Of a DNA stretch of 33,549 nt, positions 19,495-27,740 are shown in pieces. Numbering within the stretch: position 1 is the stretch's first letter; the number at the start of each line of letters is the position of its first letter. Both the position numbers and the translations under genes were made by a program. The notes below the pieces were generated by a model. It was not told the origin of the DNA and ran no database searches. It saw only the letters and a program-made list of their open reading frames with translations. The DNA lies in the NCBI GenBank assembly GCA_022509105.1, contig JAFLTV010000025.1:1-33549 (forward strand). The letters run 5' to 3'. The stretch is from Muribaculaceae bacterium (GTDB lineage: Bacteria; Bacteroidota; Bacteroidia; Bacteroidales; Muribaculaceae).

Positions 19495-20556
19495 TTATTT
19501 AGATAATTCAACGGCTACACCGTCTGCGAGTTTAGCTTGCCCTACCACAACAACCGAGTCGCCGGGTTCCACTCCAGATAAAAGCTCATAAGAAGCACCG
19601 ATTCTTTGGCCGAGTTCCACTTTATTGTAACTTACTCTGCCATTCTTATATACATAAACATATTGGTTGCCGGAGCCCGGTTGTTTCACAACAGCTCTGT
19701 CCGGAACTACAACATGATTGGCAACACCCAACTGAAGTTTGACGCGTCCGAACATGCCCGGAAGAACTCTTCCGTCTTTATTCGGCAGACCAATTTCAAC
19801 ACCGAATGTGCGGCTGTTTACGTCAACTGTCGGAGACACCATTGTAATAATGCCGTCAAATTGCTCATCTCCATAGGTGTCGAATGTGACTTGGGCTCCC
19901 ATTCCTTTTTTCACTTTCGACAATTCACTTTCCGGCACATTAATGATTATTTTTACAGGATTCACCTGAGCCACGGTAACAATCGGTAAAGCTCCGGTCA
20001 TATCTCCCGGGTCGTAGTTACGTGCTGTCACTATGCCGTCAATGGGAGAAACCAAAACAGTGTTTTCCTTAACATTTCTAAGAGTTCTTTCTGCTGCCGC
20101 CAGTGTGTTTTGAGCATTTGTGAGTTGCAGTTGCATTTGGTCAACTGCCTGTTGAGTTCCCCCACCGATTTTTAATAACTCCACCGCACGGTCATAATCC
20201 ATCTGAATGTTGGCTACATTGGCTTTAGCAGTCTCAACCTGAATCTCATAAGTGGTGGTGTTGATATCATCAAGGGTTGCTATTTTCTGACCTTTGGCCA
20301 CTCTGTAACCTTCATCCACATAAATCTCTTTGATTCTATTGGGAGTGGAAGAGGAGATATTGTTTATTAATTCCGGGTCTACAGTTGCAGTATAAAGACC
20401 TTCCTGGACAACATCCTGATTTTCCACACGTTCCACTTTTACTATTGGCAGTGTCTCCTCCGCACCTTCGGCTTTTTCTTCTTCATTTTTATTGTTACAA
20501 GATGCAAGAGTCAATATAAAGCAAAATAAAACTATTTTTGGAAGATAAATTTTCAT
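19495..20556 (-). CDS. RND efflux membrane-fusion lipoprotein
   Basis: This periplasmic adaptor links the inner-membrane pump to the outer-membrane channel. The 353-residue protein begins with a lipoprotein signal peptide whose lipobox LASC places the lipidated Cys at residue 20. A lipoyl/beta-barrel half-motif (KEIYVDEGYRVAKGQKIATL) is followed by an alpha-helical hairpin at about 85-150. The second lipoyl half contains SPIDGIVTARNYDPGD, and a beta-barrel with FGRVKLQLG precedes the end. It lies 18 bases after the channel gene and 38 bases before the transporter. Confidence 0.93.
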   Translation of the reverse strand: MKIYLPKIVLFCFILTLASCNNKNEEEKAEGAEETLPIVKVERVENQDVVQEGLYTATVDPELINNISSSTPNRIKEIYVDEGYRVAKGQKIATLDDINTTTYEIQVETAKANVANIQMDYDRAVELLKIGGGTQQAVDQMQLQLTNAQNTLAAAERTLRNVKENTVLVSPIDGIVTARNYDPGDMTGALPIVTVAQVNPVKIIINVPESELSKVKKGMGAQVTFDTYGDEQFDGIITMVSPTVDVNSRTFGVEIGLPNKDGRVLPGMFGRVKLQLGVANHVVVPDRAVVKQPGSGNQYVYVYKNGRVSYNKVELGQRIGASYELLSGVEPGDSVVVVGQAKLADGVAVELSK

Positions 20557-20574
20557 ATCTGAGATTTTTGTAGA

Positions 20575-21909
20575 TTATTTCCTGTTTAAGAAATCTTCCT
20601 TACCTAATAAAAGATCAAGTTCGGAAGTTGAAACTAAATAATTATAAATAGCCTGATAATAAACAAGCTGAGCAGAAGTGTTGGCAAGTTCGGCATCACG
20701 CAGATTCAAGTATGAAGCAGCTCCTATTTCAAAGCTTTTTTGCATGATTTCATAAGCTTTTTTTGCTTCTCTTACCCCCTCCTTGCTTGTGGAAATTTGT
20801 GCGGCTTCACGATTGATATTATCAATAGCGAGCTTAACCTGCATATCCAGCGAGCTTATAAGATAGTCTTTCTGAAGCTCAATTTCTTTTAATTGGACTT
20901 GTGCTTGTTTTAATCCGTAGTATTTAGAACCACCTGAAAAAATAGGCACGTTCAAGGCAAATCCTACATAGCTATAAGGATTGAACTGCTGATTTTTGAA
21001 TGGCGAGCCGTTGCTCAGTGCTGTCCATGACAGATTGTAAGAAGCTCCTAATGTTGGAATCCAGGCGAATTTTTTAAGCGTTATATTTTTAGAAAGCATG
21101 GTCTGCTGGATTTCCAGGCTTCTAAGAGAAGAATTGTCTTTTAAAGATGGCATTTCAGATGTTGGATATGAATACATGGAAGTGCTCAGATCCGCCAAAG
21201 TCACATCAGGCATTATTTCAATATCAGCTGAAATCCCCATTAAGACTTTTAGTTGCAACTGACATTGTTTAACTGCAATATCAGCCTGGAGCAAATCGGG
21301 CTCGATATTTTTTACCTGCACTGAGGAGCGCAGCACGTCATATTCAGAAGCTGTGCCATTGTCAAATTTCTTTTGATATATGTCGGCATTGAAAAGAGCT
21401 ACATCATAATTTTGTTGAAGCACATCTTTCGAAGCGATAGCCAACATTAAAGCATAATAAGCTTTATTAATATTGTCAACCAGGGTTAATTTTGAACTTC
21501 TTGCCTCTTCGAGAGTAGCCAGGATTTGAACATCAGAAATATCTATTGCTTTCCATAGGGTGGGAGCAATTAATGGCAAAGATGCTGAAAACCCCATGTT
21601 CCAGGTATTATCAGAACCCATTTTAAGGTTTTGGCTCTGTCCGCCAAAATCCATTCGGATAGTCTGTAATTCAATCGAACGTTGATATGCCATAGAAAAA
21701 TCTATGGCCGGAAATACAGAAGCAAGAGTTTCTTTTTTGGCGTAATCCACTTTTGTGATTTCCATATCGGCTATCTTGACAGTGGGATTATCCTGAAGTG
21801 CTATCTCTATACATTTTTCACGCGACAAGACTGTTGGTTCGGCTTTACTTTCCACCGACCAGGCGACGCTGATTAAAATTAAAGAAACAAGAAAATTTTT
21901 TATTTTCAT
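20575..21909 (-). CDS. TolC-family outer-membrane efflux channel
   Basis: This outer-membrane/periplasmic channel completes the pump. The 444-residue protein has a Sec signal peptide ending near residue 23 (SKAEP). It has the two-fold OEP pattern, with LSREKCIEIALQDNPTVKIA in the first repeat and long Gln/Leu-rich helices such as KQAQVQLKEIELQKDYLISS (about 345-365) in the second. A GAASYLNLRDAELA stretch near the C terminus is typical of the family. Its ATG shares one base with the TGA of the TetR gene (TGATG), so translation is probably coupled. Confidence 0.93.
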   Translation of the reverse strand: MKIKNFLVSLILISVAWSVESKAEPTVLSREKCIEIALQDNPTVKIADMEITKVDYAKKETLASVFPAIDFSMAYQRSIELQTIRMDFGGQSQNLKMGSDNTWNMGFSASLPLIAPTLWKAIDISDVQILATLEEARSSKLTLVDNINKAYYALMLAIASKDVLQQNYDVALFNADIYQKKFDNGTASEYDVLRSSVQVKNIEPDLLQADIAVKQCQLQLKVLMGISADIEIMPDVTLADLSTSMYSYPTSEMPSLKDNSSLRSLEIQQTMLSKNITLKKFAWIPTLGASYNLSWTALSNGSPFKNQQFNPYSYVGFALNVPIFSGGSKYYGLKQAQVQLKEIELQKDYLISSLDMQVKLAIDNINREAAQISTSKEGVREAKKAYEIMQKSFEIGAASYLNLRDAELANTSAQLVYYQAIYNYLVSTSELDLLLGKEDFLNRK

Positions 21910-22568
21910 CAGTCTTGATTATCTAATTTTGTTTCGGATTTTAACTGTTGGATGACTCTGTCTAATTCTTTACGACCTTTTTCTGTGCAAATTCCACGCA
22001 GGAACCCTATTATAATGCTGTCATAAACTTCTAAAAGGGAAATATCTTTCGGGAAAAGTTCTTCCATACGTTTTAAAGATTCCATCTGAATTCCCAACAT
22101 CCGGGAATGAACCATCAGATTAATATCTTCATTGAAATAACCTTCTTCCACTCCTCGTTTCAAAACATCATTGAAATGCAGAAAATGAGAATCCCTAAAA
22201 GAGTTTTCGCTATTGATATCAGGTTTGCAATCATATTGGTTTATTTCTCTAATGAAATCAACGTTTACATTGCTCATTAAATCCCTGTTAAAAAGAAAAC
22301 ATCTGATTATTGCTTCCATCACATTCCCGGAAGAGCAAAAAATCTCTTTAAGTGAATTCCCCATTTTTTTATGAAAATATGAATGAGCTTCTTTAAACAT
22401 GTTTTCTTTGCTTTCGAAAATCTCATAAAGCGTTCTTTTAGACATCTGGCGTAAAGAAGCGATGGAATCCATGGTCGTAGATTTGATTCCGTTTTTCATT
22501 AATGAAGAGATTATACACTCCATTAATTCATCATATTCTCTTTGGTTGAGATCTCTCTTTTTATTCAT
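21909..22568 (-). CDS. TetR-family transcriptional regulator
   Basis: A 219-residue one-component repressor. The N-terminal helix-turn-helix spans about residues 31-55 and includes STTMDSIASLRQMSKRTLYE, a typical TetR DNA-binding motif. The C-terminal part is helical and variable, as expected of a ligand-binding domain. It is the first gene of the efflux operon and its stop overlaps the start of the channel gene, so it probably represses its own operon and is released by a pump substrate. The ATG was chosen because it gives a complete TetR N terminus. Confidence 0.92.
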   Translation of the reverse strand: MNKKRDLNQREYDELMECIISSLMKNGIKSTTMDSIASLRQMSKRTLYEIFESKENMFKEAHSYFHKKMGNSLKEIFCSSGNVMEAIIRCFLFNRDLMSNVNVDFIREINQYDCKPDINSENSFRDSHFLHFNDVLKRGVEEGYFNEDINLMVHSRMLGIQMESLKRMEELFPKDISLLEVYDSIIIGFLRGICTEKGRKELDRVIQQLKSETKLDNQD

Positions 22569-22584
22569 ATTTAAAAACTTCGGG

Positions 22585-22592
22585 CAAAATTA
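22585..22592 (-). promoter_or_regulatory. candidate -7 box ahead of the efflux operon
   Basis: On the minus strand TAATTTTG fits TAnnTTTG, 16 bases before the tetR ATG. This would give a very short leader. The inverted repeat at 22598-22630 lies directly upstream, over the region where the -33 element should be. No good -33 TTTG was seen. Confidence 0.45.
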
Positions 22593-22597
22593 AATAA

Positions 22598-22630
22598 AAA
22601 ACCGAAAACTAAAAAATAGTTTTCGGTTTT
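22598..22630 (-). terminator. threonine dehydrogenase terminator, overlapping the tetR promoter
   Basis: A perfect 14-bp inverted repeat, AAAACCGAAAACTA (22598-22611) and TAGTTTTCGGTTTT (22617-22630), surrounds a 5-base A loop. On the minus strand it runs into TTTTTTATTT, as expected for the intrinsic terminator of the upstream threonine dehydrogenase gene, 20 bases after its stop. The same palindrome sits immediately upstream of the candidate -7 box of tetR, so it could also serve as the TetR operator. Confidence 0.8.
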
Positions 22631-22650
22631 AGTTCCCCTAATTTTGTGTT

Positions 22651-23640
22651 TTATTCAACACAAATTGCTTTTTCCATTTTTTTATCTTCTTTGGCGGAAG
22701 GAGAGAGATGTTTCAACATATCTTCCGTCATCTTTTTAAGGTCATATTCCGGTTTCCAATCCCATTCTTCTCTTGCACAAGAATCATCAAGACTGTTTGG
22801 CCATGAATCAGCGATAGCCTGGCGTAAAGGATCAAGCTTATACTCCATTTCAAAGCCGGGCACAAATTCCTTTATTGTTGCAGCAATCATTTCCGGGTCG
22901 AAACTCATGGCTGCAATATTAAATGAATTTCTATGAATCAATCTTTGAGGATCGGCCTCCATGATTTCAATCGCTGCTCTCAGGGCATCCGGCATATACA
23001 TCATATCCATAAATGTGCCGGGTTTTAACGGACAATAGAATTTTTCTCCCTTCGCAGCGCTTCTATAAATATCCACTGCATAGTCGGTGGTACCACCTCC
23101 CGGAGGAGTCATATAGGAAATTAATCCCGGGAATCTTACGGAACGAGTGTCTATTCCATATCTTTTGGTGTAGTAATCGGAAAGGAGCTCGCCCGTGACT
23201 TTGGTGACTCCGTAAATAGTGTTAGGCCTTTGAATTGTGTCTTGTGGAGTGCCATCTTTTGGAGTTGAATGACCAAAAGAACCAATTGAACTTGGAGTGA
23301 ATACCGCACAATTCTTTTCTCTTGAAACTTCCAGCACATTATAAAGGCCGCCAACACCGATTTTCCATGCTAATTGAGGCTTGGCTTCCGCAACAGCGCT
23401 TAAGACAGCTGCAAGGTTATAGATAGTGTCGATATTATATTTTTCAACGGCCGCTGCTATCTGTTCCGCATTGGTGATATCCACCAATTCACTCGGTCCG
23501 CTTTCCAATAATTCTCCTTTAGGTTCCGCTCCCTTGATATAACCTGCCACAACATTACCATTCGGATAATGTTTTCTCAGTTTTAATGTGAGTTCTGAAC
23601 CAATCTGCCCTGTGGCTCCTATCACTAATATATTTTTCAT
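22651..23640 (-). CDS. L-threonine 3-dehydrogenase, epimerase (extended SDR) type
   Basis: The 329-residue protein is an extended short-chain dehydrogenase. It has the NAD-binding Gly8-xx-Gly11-xx-Gly14 motif in GATGQIG, an active-site Ser in TPSSIG at 115-120, and Tyr143-xxx-Lys147 in YGVTK. The motifs VRFPGLISYMTPPGGGTTDYA (quoted in part) and the WDWKPEYDL C-terminal region match the SDR-type threonine dehydrogenases. The divergent neighbour is Kbl, which uses the 2-amino-3-ketobutyrate this enzyme makes. That context makes this call stronger than a generic epimerase. A short charged tail follows the last conserved region. Confidence 0.87.
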   Translation of the reverse strand: MKNILVIGATGQIGSELTLKLRKHYPNGNVVAGYIKGAEPKGELLESGPSELVDITNAEQIAAAVEKYNIDTIYNLAAVLSAVAEAKPQLAWKIGVGGLYNVLEVSREKNCAVFTPSSIGSFGHSTPKDGTPQDTIQRPNTIYGVTKVTGELLSDYYTKRYGIDTRSVRFPGLISYMTPPGGGTTDYAVDIYRSAAKGEKFYCPLKPGTFMDMMYMPDALRAAIEIMEADPQRLIHRNSFNIAAMSFDPEMIAATIKEFVPGFEMEYKLDPLRQAIADSWPNSLDDSCAREEWDWKPEYDLKKMTEDMLKHLSPSAKEDKKMEKAICVE

Positions 23641-23723
23641 GGTTTTATGGCATTAAGTAACCAATTCTTCCATCTCAAGGCGATAATATGCCTTTTCGGA
23701 TGACATTTGTAAATAATTTTGTG

Positions 23724-23731
23724 CAAATATA
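23724..23731 (-). promoter_or_regulatory. candidate -7 box for the threonine dehydrogenase gene
   Basis: The minus strand reads TATATTTG, fitting TAnnTTTG, 83 bases before the ATG. It lies in the 185-base AT-rich space between the divergent genes. No clear -33 element was found at the standard spacing. Confidence 0.4.
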
Positions 23732-23754
23732 CTATGAATTATGCTAATTATTCC

Positions 23755-23762
23755 TAACTTTG
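23755..23762 (+). promoter_or_regulatory. candidate -7 box for kbl
   Basis: TAACTTTG matches TAnnTTTG, 63 bases before the kbl ATG. A second plus-strand match, TAATTTTG, lies at 23714-23721. Neither has a convincing -33 element at 19-21 bases, so the choice is tentative. Confidence 0.4.
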
Positions 23763-23825
23763 GTTTTAAATTTTTTCAATAAAAAAATCTTTTTCCATAA
23801 TAACCTTAAAATCATATAAAACATA

Positions 23826-25019
23826 ATGTACGGAAAGTTTAAAGATCACCTTCAAAAGGAGATCAAAGAGATTCGTGAAGCCGGTCTTTATAAAAATGAA
23901 AGAATAATAGAAAGTCCTCAAGGAGCTGATATTGATGTGGCTTCTTCACCATCAGAAGTTTTAAATTTTTGCGCCAACAACTATCTCGGCCTTGCTGATG
24001 ATAAAAGATTGATTGAAGCTGCGAAAAAAGCCATGGATACCCGTGGCTACGGAATGGCTTCAGTGAGATTTATTTGTGGCACACAGGATCTTCATAAGGA
24101 ACTTGAAAAAGCTATCAGCGATTATTTCAAAACAGAAGACACTATTTTATATGCAGCTTGTTTTGATGCAAACGGTGGCCTTTTTGAACCTCTCTTCACT
24201 GAAGAGGATGCGATAATAAGCGACTCTCTGAACCACGCTTCGATAATCGATGGCGTGCGTCTTTGTAAAGCAAAGAGATATCGGTATAAGAATGCAGATA
24301 TGGAAGATCTCGAACACTGTCTGAAGGAAGCCAAAGACGCCAGATTCAAAGTTATCGCCACCGATGGAGTTTTCTCTATGGACGGAAATGTGGCTCCGAT
24401 TGATAAAATTTGTGAGCTCGCGGAAAAATATGATGCTTTGGTGATGGTGGATGAAAGTCATTCAGCCGGTGTTGTTGGAGAAACCGGACATGGTGTGGCT
24501 GAAAAGTTTAATTGCTATGGCAAGATAGATATCTTCACCGGCACCTTAGGAAAGGCTTTCGGAGGTGCTATGGGCGGATTCACGACCGGCAAAAAAGAAA
24601 TCATCGAAATGTTGAGACAACGTTCACGTCCTTATCTATTTTCAAATTCTGTGACTCCCTCAATCGTGGGGGGAAGTTTGGAAATGTTCAAGATATTAGG
24701 AGAAAGCAACGAACTTCATGATCGTCTGGTTGATAATGTCAACTATTTCCGCGACAAGATGATAGAGGCCGGCTTTGATATCAAGCCAACTCAAAGTGCA
24801 ATTTGTGCCGTGATGCTTTATGACGCCAAACTTTCTCAAGATTTTGCAGCTGAAATGCAGAAAGAGGGTATTTATGTAACAGGTTTCTATTACCCTGTTG
24901 TGCCTAAAGGGGAAGCAAGAATCAGAGTTCAACTATCTGCTGCCCACACTCGTGAACAACTTGACAAAGCTGTGGCTGCTTTCATCAAAGTAGGAAAAAA
25001 ACTTGGAGTTATAAAATAA
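23826..25019 (+). CDS. kbl: glycine C-acetyltransferase (2-amino-3-ketobutyrate CoA ligase)
   Basis: Kbl cleaves 2-amino-3-ketobutyrate with CoA to glycine and acetyl-CoA, using PLP. The 397-residue protein belongs to the alpha-oxoamine synthase family. It has NFCANNYLGLA near residue 47, SLNHASI with His137, VDESHSAG at 208-215 (Asp209 contacts the PLP ring) and the PLP Lys243 in TGTLGKAFGGA. Related family members (BioF, HemA, SPT) are less likely because of the RGYGMASVRFICGT motif and the neighbouring threonine dehydrogenase. It is the only plus-strand protein gene in this window and ends in a bidirectional terminator. Confidence 0.94.
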   Translation: MYGKFKDHLQKEIKEIREAGLYKNERIIESPQGADIDVASSPSEVLNFCANNYLGLADDKRLIEAAKKAMDTRGYGMASVRFICGTQDLHKELEKAISDYFKTEDTILYAACFDANGGLFEPLFTEEDAIISDSLNHASIIDGVRLCKAKRYRYKNADMEDLEHCLKEAKDARFKVIATDGVFSMDGNVAPIDKICELAEKYDALVMVDESHSAGVVGETGHGVAEKFNCYGKIDIFTGTLGKAFGGAMGGFTTGKKEIIEMLRQRSRPYLFSNSVTPSIVGGSLEMFKILGESNELHDRLVDNVNYFRDKMIEAGFDIKPTQSAICAVMLYDAKLSQDFAAEMQKEGIYVTGFYYPVVPKGEARIRVQLSAAHTREQLDKAVAAFIKVGKKLGVIK

Positions 25020-25087
25020 TATTATTGCAAGTTTGATATTTGCAGGCAGGCAATACCTAATTGATAAATATATATCTGAACCGATAA

Positions 25088-25124
25088 AAATAAAACAGGG
25101 CTATTCGAAAGCCCTGTTTTATTT
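25088..25124. terminator. bidirectional terminator between kbl and the PBP gene
   Basis: A 15-bp perfect stem, AAATAAAACAGGGCT (25088-25102) and AGCCCTGTTTTATTT (25110-25124), encloses the loop ATTCGAA. T-rich sequence lies on either side when read from either strand. It ends kbl (plus strand) and the convergent PBP gene (minus strand). Confidence 0.9.
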
Positions 25125-25140
25125 TTCGTGAATAGTGGGA

Positions 25141-27591
25141 TTAATCAAATATACCCTCGGTTGTATCTTCAAATTCTCCTTGACCTCCGTCACCAAATCC
25201 ATTGTTGCCAATGACAATTTCTCCGTCACAAGGATCCCAATCCGCGGGGAATTTGAATTTTGTGTCTTGAGAATATGGTAGTCTTGAGTCTTTATATACA
25301 TTTTGCATATATAGAGCGAAGATAGGAAGAGCAGCCTTTGCTCCTTGTCCATAAGCCATCGTATTGAAGTGGATGTAACGTTCTTCACCTCCGACCCATA
25401 CACCGGTAACAAGTTCCGGGGTAAAGCCAATGAACCATGAGTCGGAATTTGAGTTTGTCGTACCTGTTTTGCCACCCATTTCAGCTCTGACACCATAGCT
25501 TCTTACTCCTCGGCCTGTACCATTATTGACTACACTCATTAAGAGCGTGAGGATTTTATAATAAGCATCTTCACTTGTCACTTCCGTGCGATGAGGAGCT
25601 GAAGTATAAATAATATTTCCCTGATTATCTTCAATTCTTGTTACAAATACGGGATCCACCCTAAGACCTTTATTTGCAAAAGTGGTGTAAGCGCTCACCA
25701 TTTCTTTAACAGGCACGTCGGCTGTACCCAAAGAAAGAGGCAAGCTCGGTTCTATATAACCTGTGATACCAAACATTCTCATTTTTTCAACCAGGTTTTT
25801 AGGACCGAGTTCGAAAATAAGCCGTGCGGAGATTGCATTGTTAGAACTTGTCAAGGCCTGTTTCAGAGTAATCATACCGCCGCCGCCACCTCCACGGGGT
25901 CTCCATCCTCCAAAATTCGGAGTGGAATTCGGCATTGTGGAACAAGGAGTGAAATCCTGTTCCATGGCCAATGTATAAAGAAACGGTTTTACTGTAGAAC
26001 CAATCTGACGACGTCCTCCGGACACCATATCATATTGGAAAAAATTAAAGTCCGGTCCACCCACATAGGCTTTTACATGTCCTGTGATCGGATCCATGCT
26101 CATCATGCCGGTGCGAAGAATGGTTTTCATGTGAATAAGGGAATCATAAGGCGTCATTGTGACAGTCTTGGAACTTGGTCTGATTTGGCCGTTTTCATTA
26201 ACGTAATCAAACACATCCATTGTGTAAGGCACTTTAAAGGATGCCTTAATTTCCTCTTCAGAGATTCCGGCTTTTTTCATGACACGCCAACGCTCGGTCT
26301 GCTTCATGGCGTTTTCTATGAGCTGGTTGACTCCTGCACGAGAAATTTCTCGCGTATTTGTGGTGTAAGGCCCGGTAGGTTGGCCCTTCTTTTCCCTAAA
26401 GAAAGCAGGTTGAAGATAGCCTCCCAGATGTTTATAGACAGCATTTTCAGCATGCTCTTGCATTCGGAGGTCTAATGTCGTATATATCTTAAGACCATCA
26501 GTATAGATATCATAATAAGAACCGTCAGGTTTAGGATTCTTTTTTATCCATCCGTAAAGAGGATTCTCTGCCCAATTCACAGAATCTGTCTGATATTGTC
26601 CTAAAGCCATCCTGTAAGAAACATCATTTTTATATTTGCTTCTTGACGGCTTAACGGGCTCTTTAGCTGTGAAAAGGAGACGGAGTTGCTCTCTGAAGTA
26701 GGGAGCCATGCCGTCTTTATGATCCACTCTTTGATAGTCAAGCTTAAGCGGTTTGGCTTTATAAGTTTCGGCTTCAACTCTCGAAAGTTTTCCGGCTTTC
26801 ACCATCTGATCCAAGACGACATTACGCCTTTCCACAGTCCTTTCCGGATAACGAAGAGGATTATATAAACTGGGATTTTTCAACATTCCGACCAATAATG
26901 CCGCTTCATCCACAGAAAGATCTCCCGGTTCCTTATTAAAATAAACATTAGCAGCCGACTTGATACCTACCGCGTTATTAAGAAAATCGAAGCGGTTGAG
27001 ATACATGTTTATAATCTCTTCCTTGGTATAGAATCTTTCCAGTTTTATGGCAATCATCCATTCAATGGGCTTCTGGAAAGCTCTTTTCATCAAATTTGCA
27101 GATGGTTGAGAATATAGCTGTTTTGCGAGCTGCTGAGTAATTGTAGATCCACCGCCTGAAGATTTGTCGCCCATCATAAGGGTTTTTACAGCAGTACGGC
27201 CTAAAGCCTTGAAGTCAATTCCCGAATGATCGTAAAAACGCTCATCTTCTGTTGCAATCAAGGCATCTATCACATTGGGAGAGATGGATTTATAATCAGT
27301 ATTGATTCTATTTCCAGAGCCTGAGAAAAATCTTCCCATTTCCGTTTCACCATCGGAGGCAATAACTACAGATGCCAACTTATCATGAGGATCTTCAAGC
27401 TCTTCAATCGGAGGCATATAACCTATCACGCCGTTATATATCAACAGAGCTATCAAACCTATAACAAAACCAATCGAAAGGAAAATTCCCCAGAGCCATA
27501 TTACAATTTTCTTATTTCTTGGCATTTTAGGCTTCTCAGCCTCAAATTGGGGAGTTTCACCATTTTTAAAAAATTTATGGAGTATTTTCAT
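25141..27591 (-). CDS. class A penicillin-binding protein (PBP1A-type)
   Basis: A bifunctional glycan polymerase and crosslinking transpeptidase anchored in the inner membrane. The 816-residue protein has a short cytoplasmic head, one membrane segment at about 29-52, and a GT51 domain with catalytic Glu in EDERFYDHSGID (Glu115) and GGGSTITQQLAKQLY (147-160). The transpeptidase domain has Ser532 in GSTVK, SSN at 582-584 and KTG at 708-710. A run of six Gly (about 566-572) precedes MITLKQAL. The acidic Gly-rich C-terminal tail is variable. Length fits class A PBPs of Bacteroidetes. It stands alone, convergent with kbl. Confidence 0.95.
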   Translation of the reverse strand: MKILHKFFKNGETPQFEAEKPKMPRNKKIVIWLWGIFLSIGFVIGLIALLIYNGVIGYMPPIEELEDPHDKLASVVIASDGETEMGRFFSGSGNRINTDYKSISPNVIDALIATEDERFYDHSGIDFKALGRTAVKTLMMGDKSSGGGSTITQQLAKQLYSQPSANLMKRAFQKPIEWMIAIKLERFYTKEEIINMYLNRFDFLNNAVGIKSAANVYFNKEPGDLSVDEAALLVGMLKNPSLYNPLRYPERTVERRNVVLDQMVKAGKLSRVEAETYKAKPLKLDYQRVDHKDGMAPYFREQLRLLFTAKEPVKPSRSKYKNDVSYRMALGQYQTDSVNWAENPLYGWIKKNPKPDGSYYDIYTDGLKIYTTLDLRMQEHAENAVYKHLGGYLQPAFFREKKGQPTGPYTTNTREISRAGVNQLIENAMKQTERWRVMKKAGISEEEIKASFKVPYTMDVFDYVNENGQIRPSSKTVTMTPYDSLIHMKTILRTGMMSMDPITGHVKAYVGGPDFNFFQYDMVSGGRRQIGSTVKPFLYTLAMEQDFTPCSTMPNSTPNFGGWRPRGGGGGGMITLKQALTSSNNAISARLIFELGPKNLVEKMRMFGITGYIEPSLPLSLGTADVPVKEMVSAYTTFANKGLRVDPVFVTRIEDNQGNIIYTSAPHRTEVTSEDAYYKILTLLMSVVNNGTGRGVRSYGVRAEMGGKTGTTNSNSDSWFIGFTPELVTGVWVGGEERYIHFNTMAYGQGAKAALPIFALYMQNVYKDSRLPYSQDTKFKFPADWDPCDGEIVIGNNGFGDGGQGEFEDTTEGIFD

Positions 27592-27740
27592 TTCTACTTT
27601 TCTTCTGAAAGTGTAAAATTACATAATTCAGCTGAAAAATACCCCTTTTTCTTTGTTAATCTTGATTAAAACCCTATAATATATATTGAGAGAATAATGG
27701 TTGTCAAGTTCTTTTTATTATTGATATGCTTGTTAGATTC
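27592..27740. other. short intergenic region between the PBP gene and the LuxR-type gene
   Basis: These 149 AT-rich bases contain a 14-base palindrome, TTAATC-TT-GATTAA, at 27656-27669. It lies 65-78 bases ahead of the PBP start. The minus strand at 27614-27621 reads TAATTTTA, one mismatch from TAnnTTTG. No clear terminator for the LuxR-type gene was seen. Confidence 0.4.

Noticed and set aside
25119-25496. 125-residue minus-strand open frame at the PBP 3' end
   Set aside because: It is an alternate frame of the PBP gene and overlaps the bidirectional terminator.
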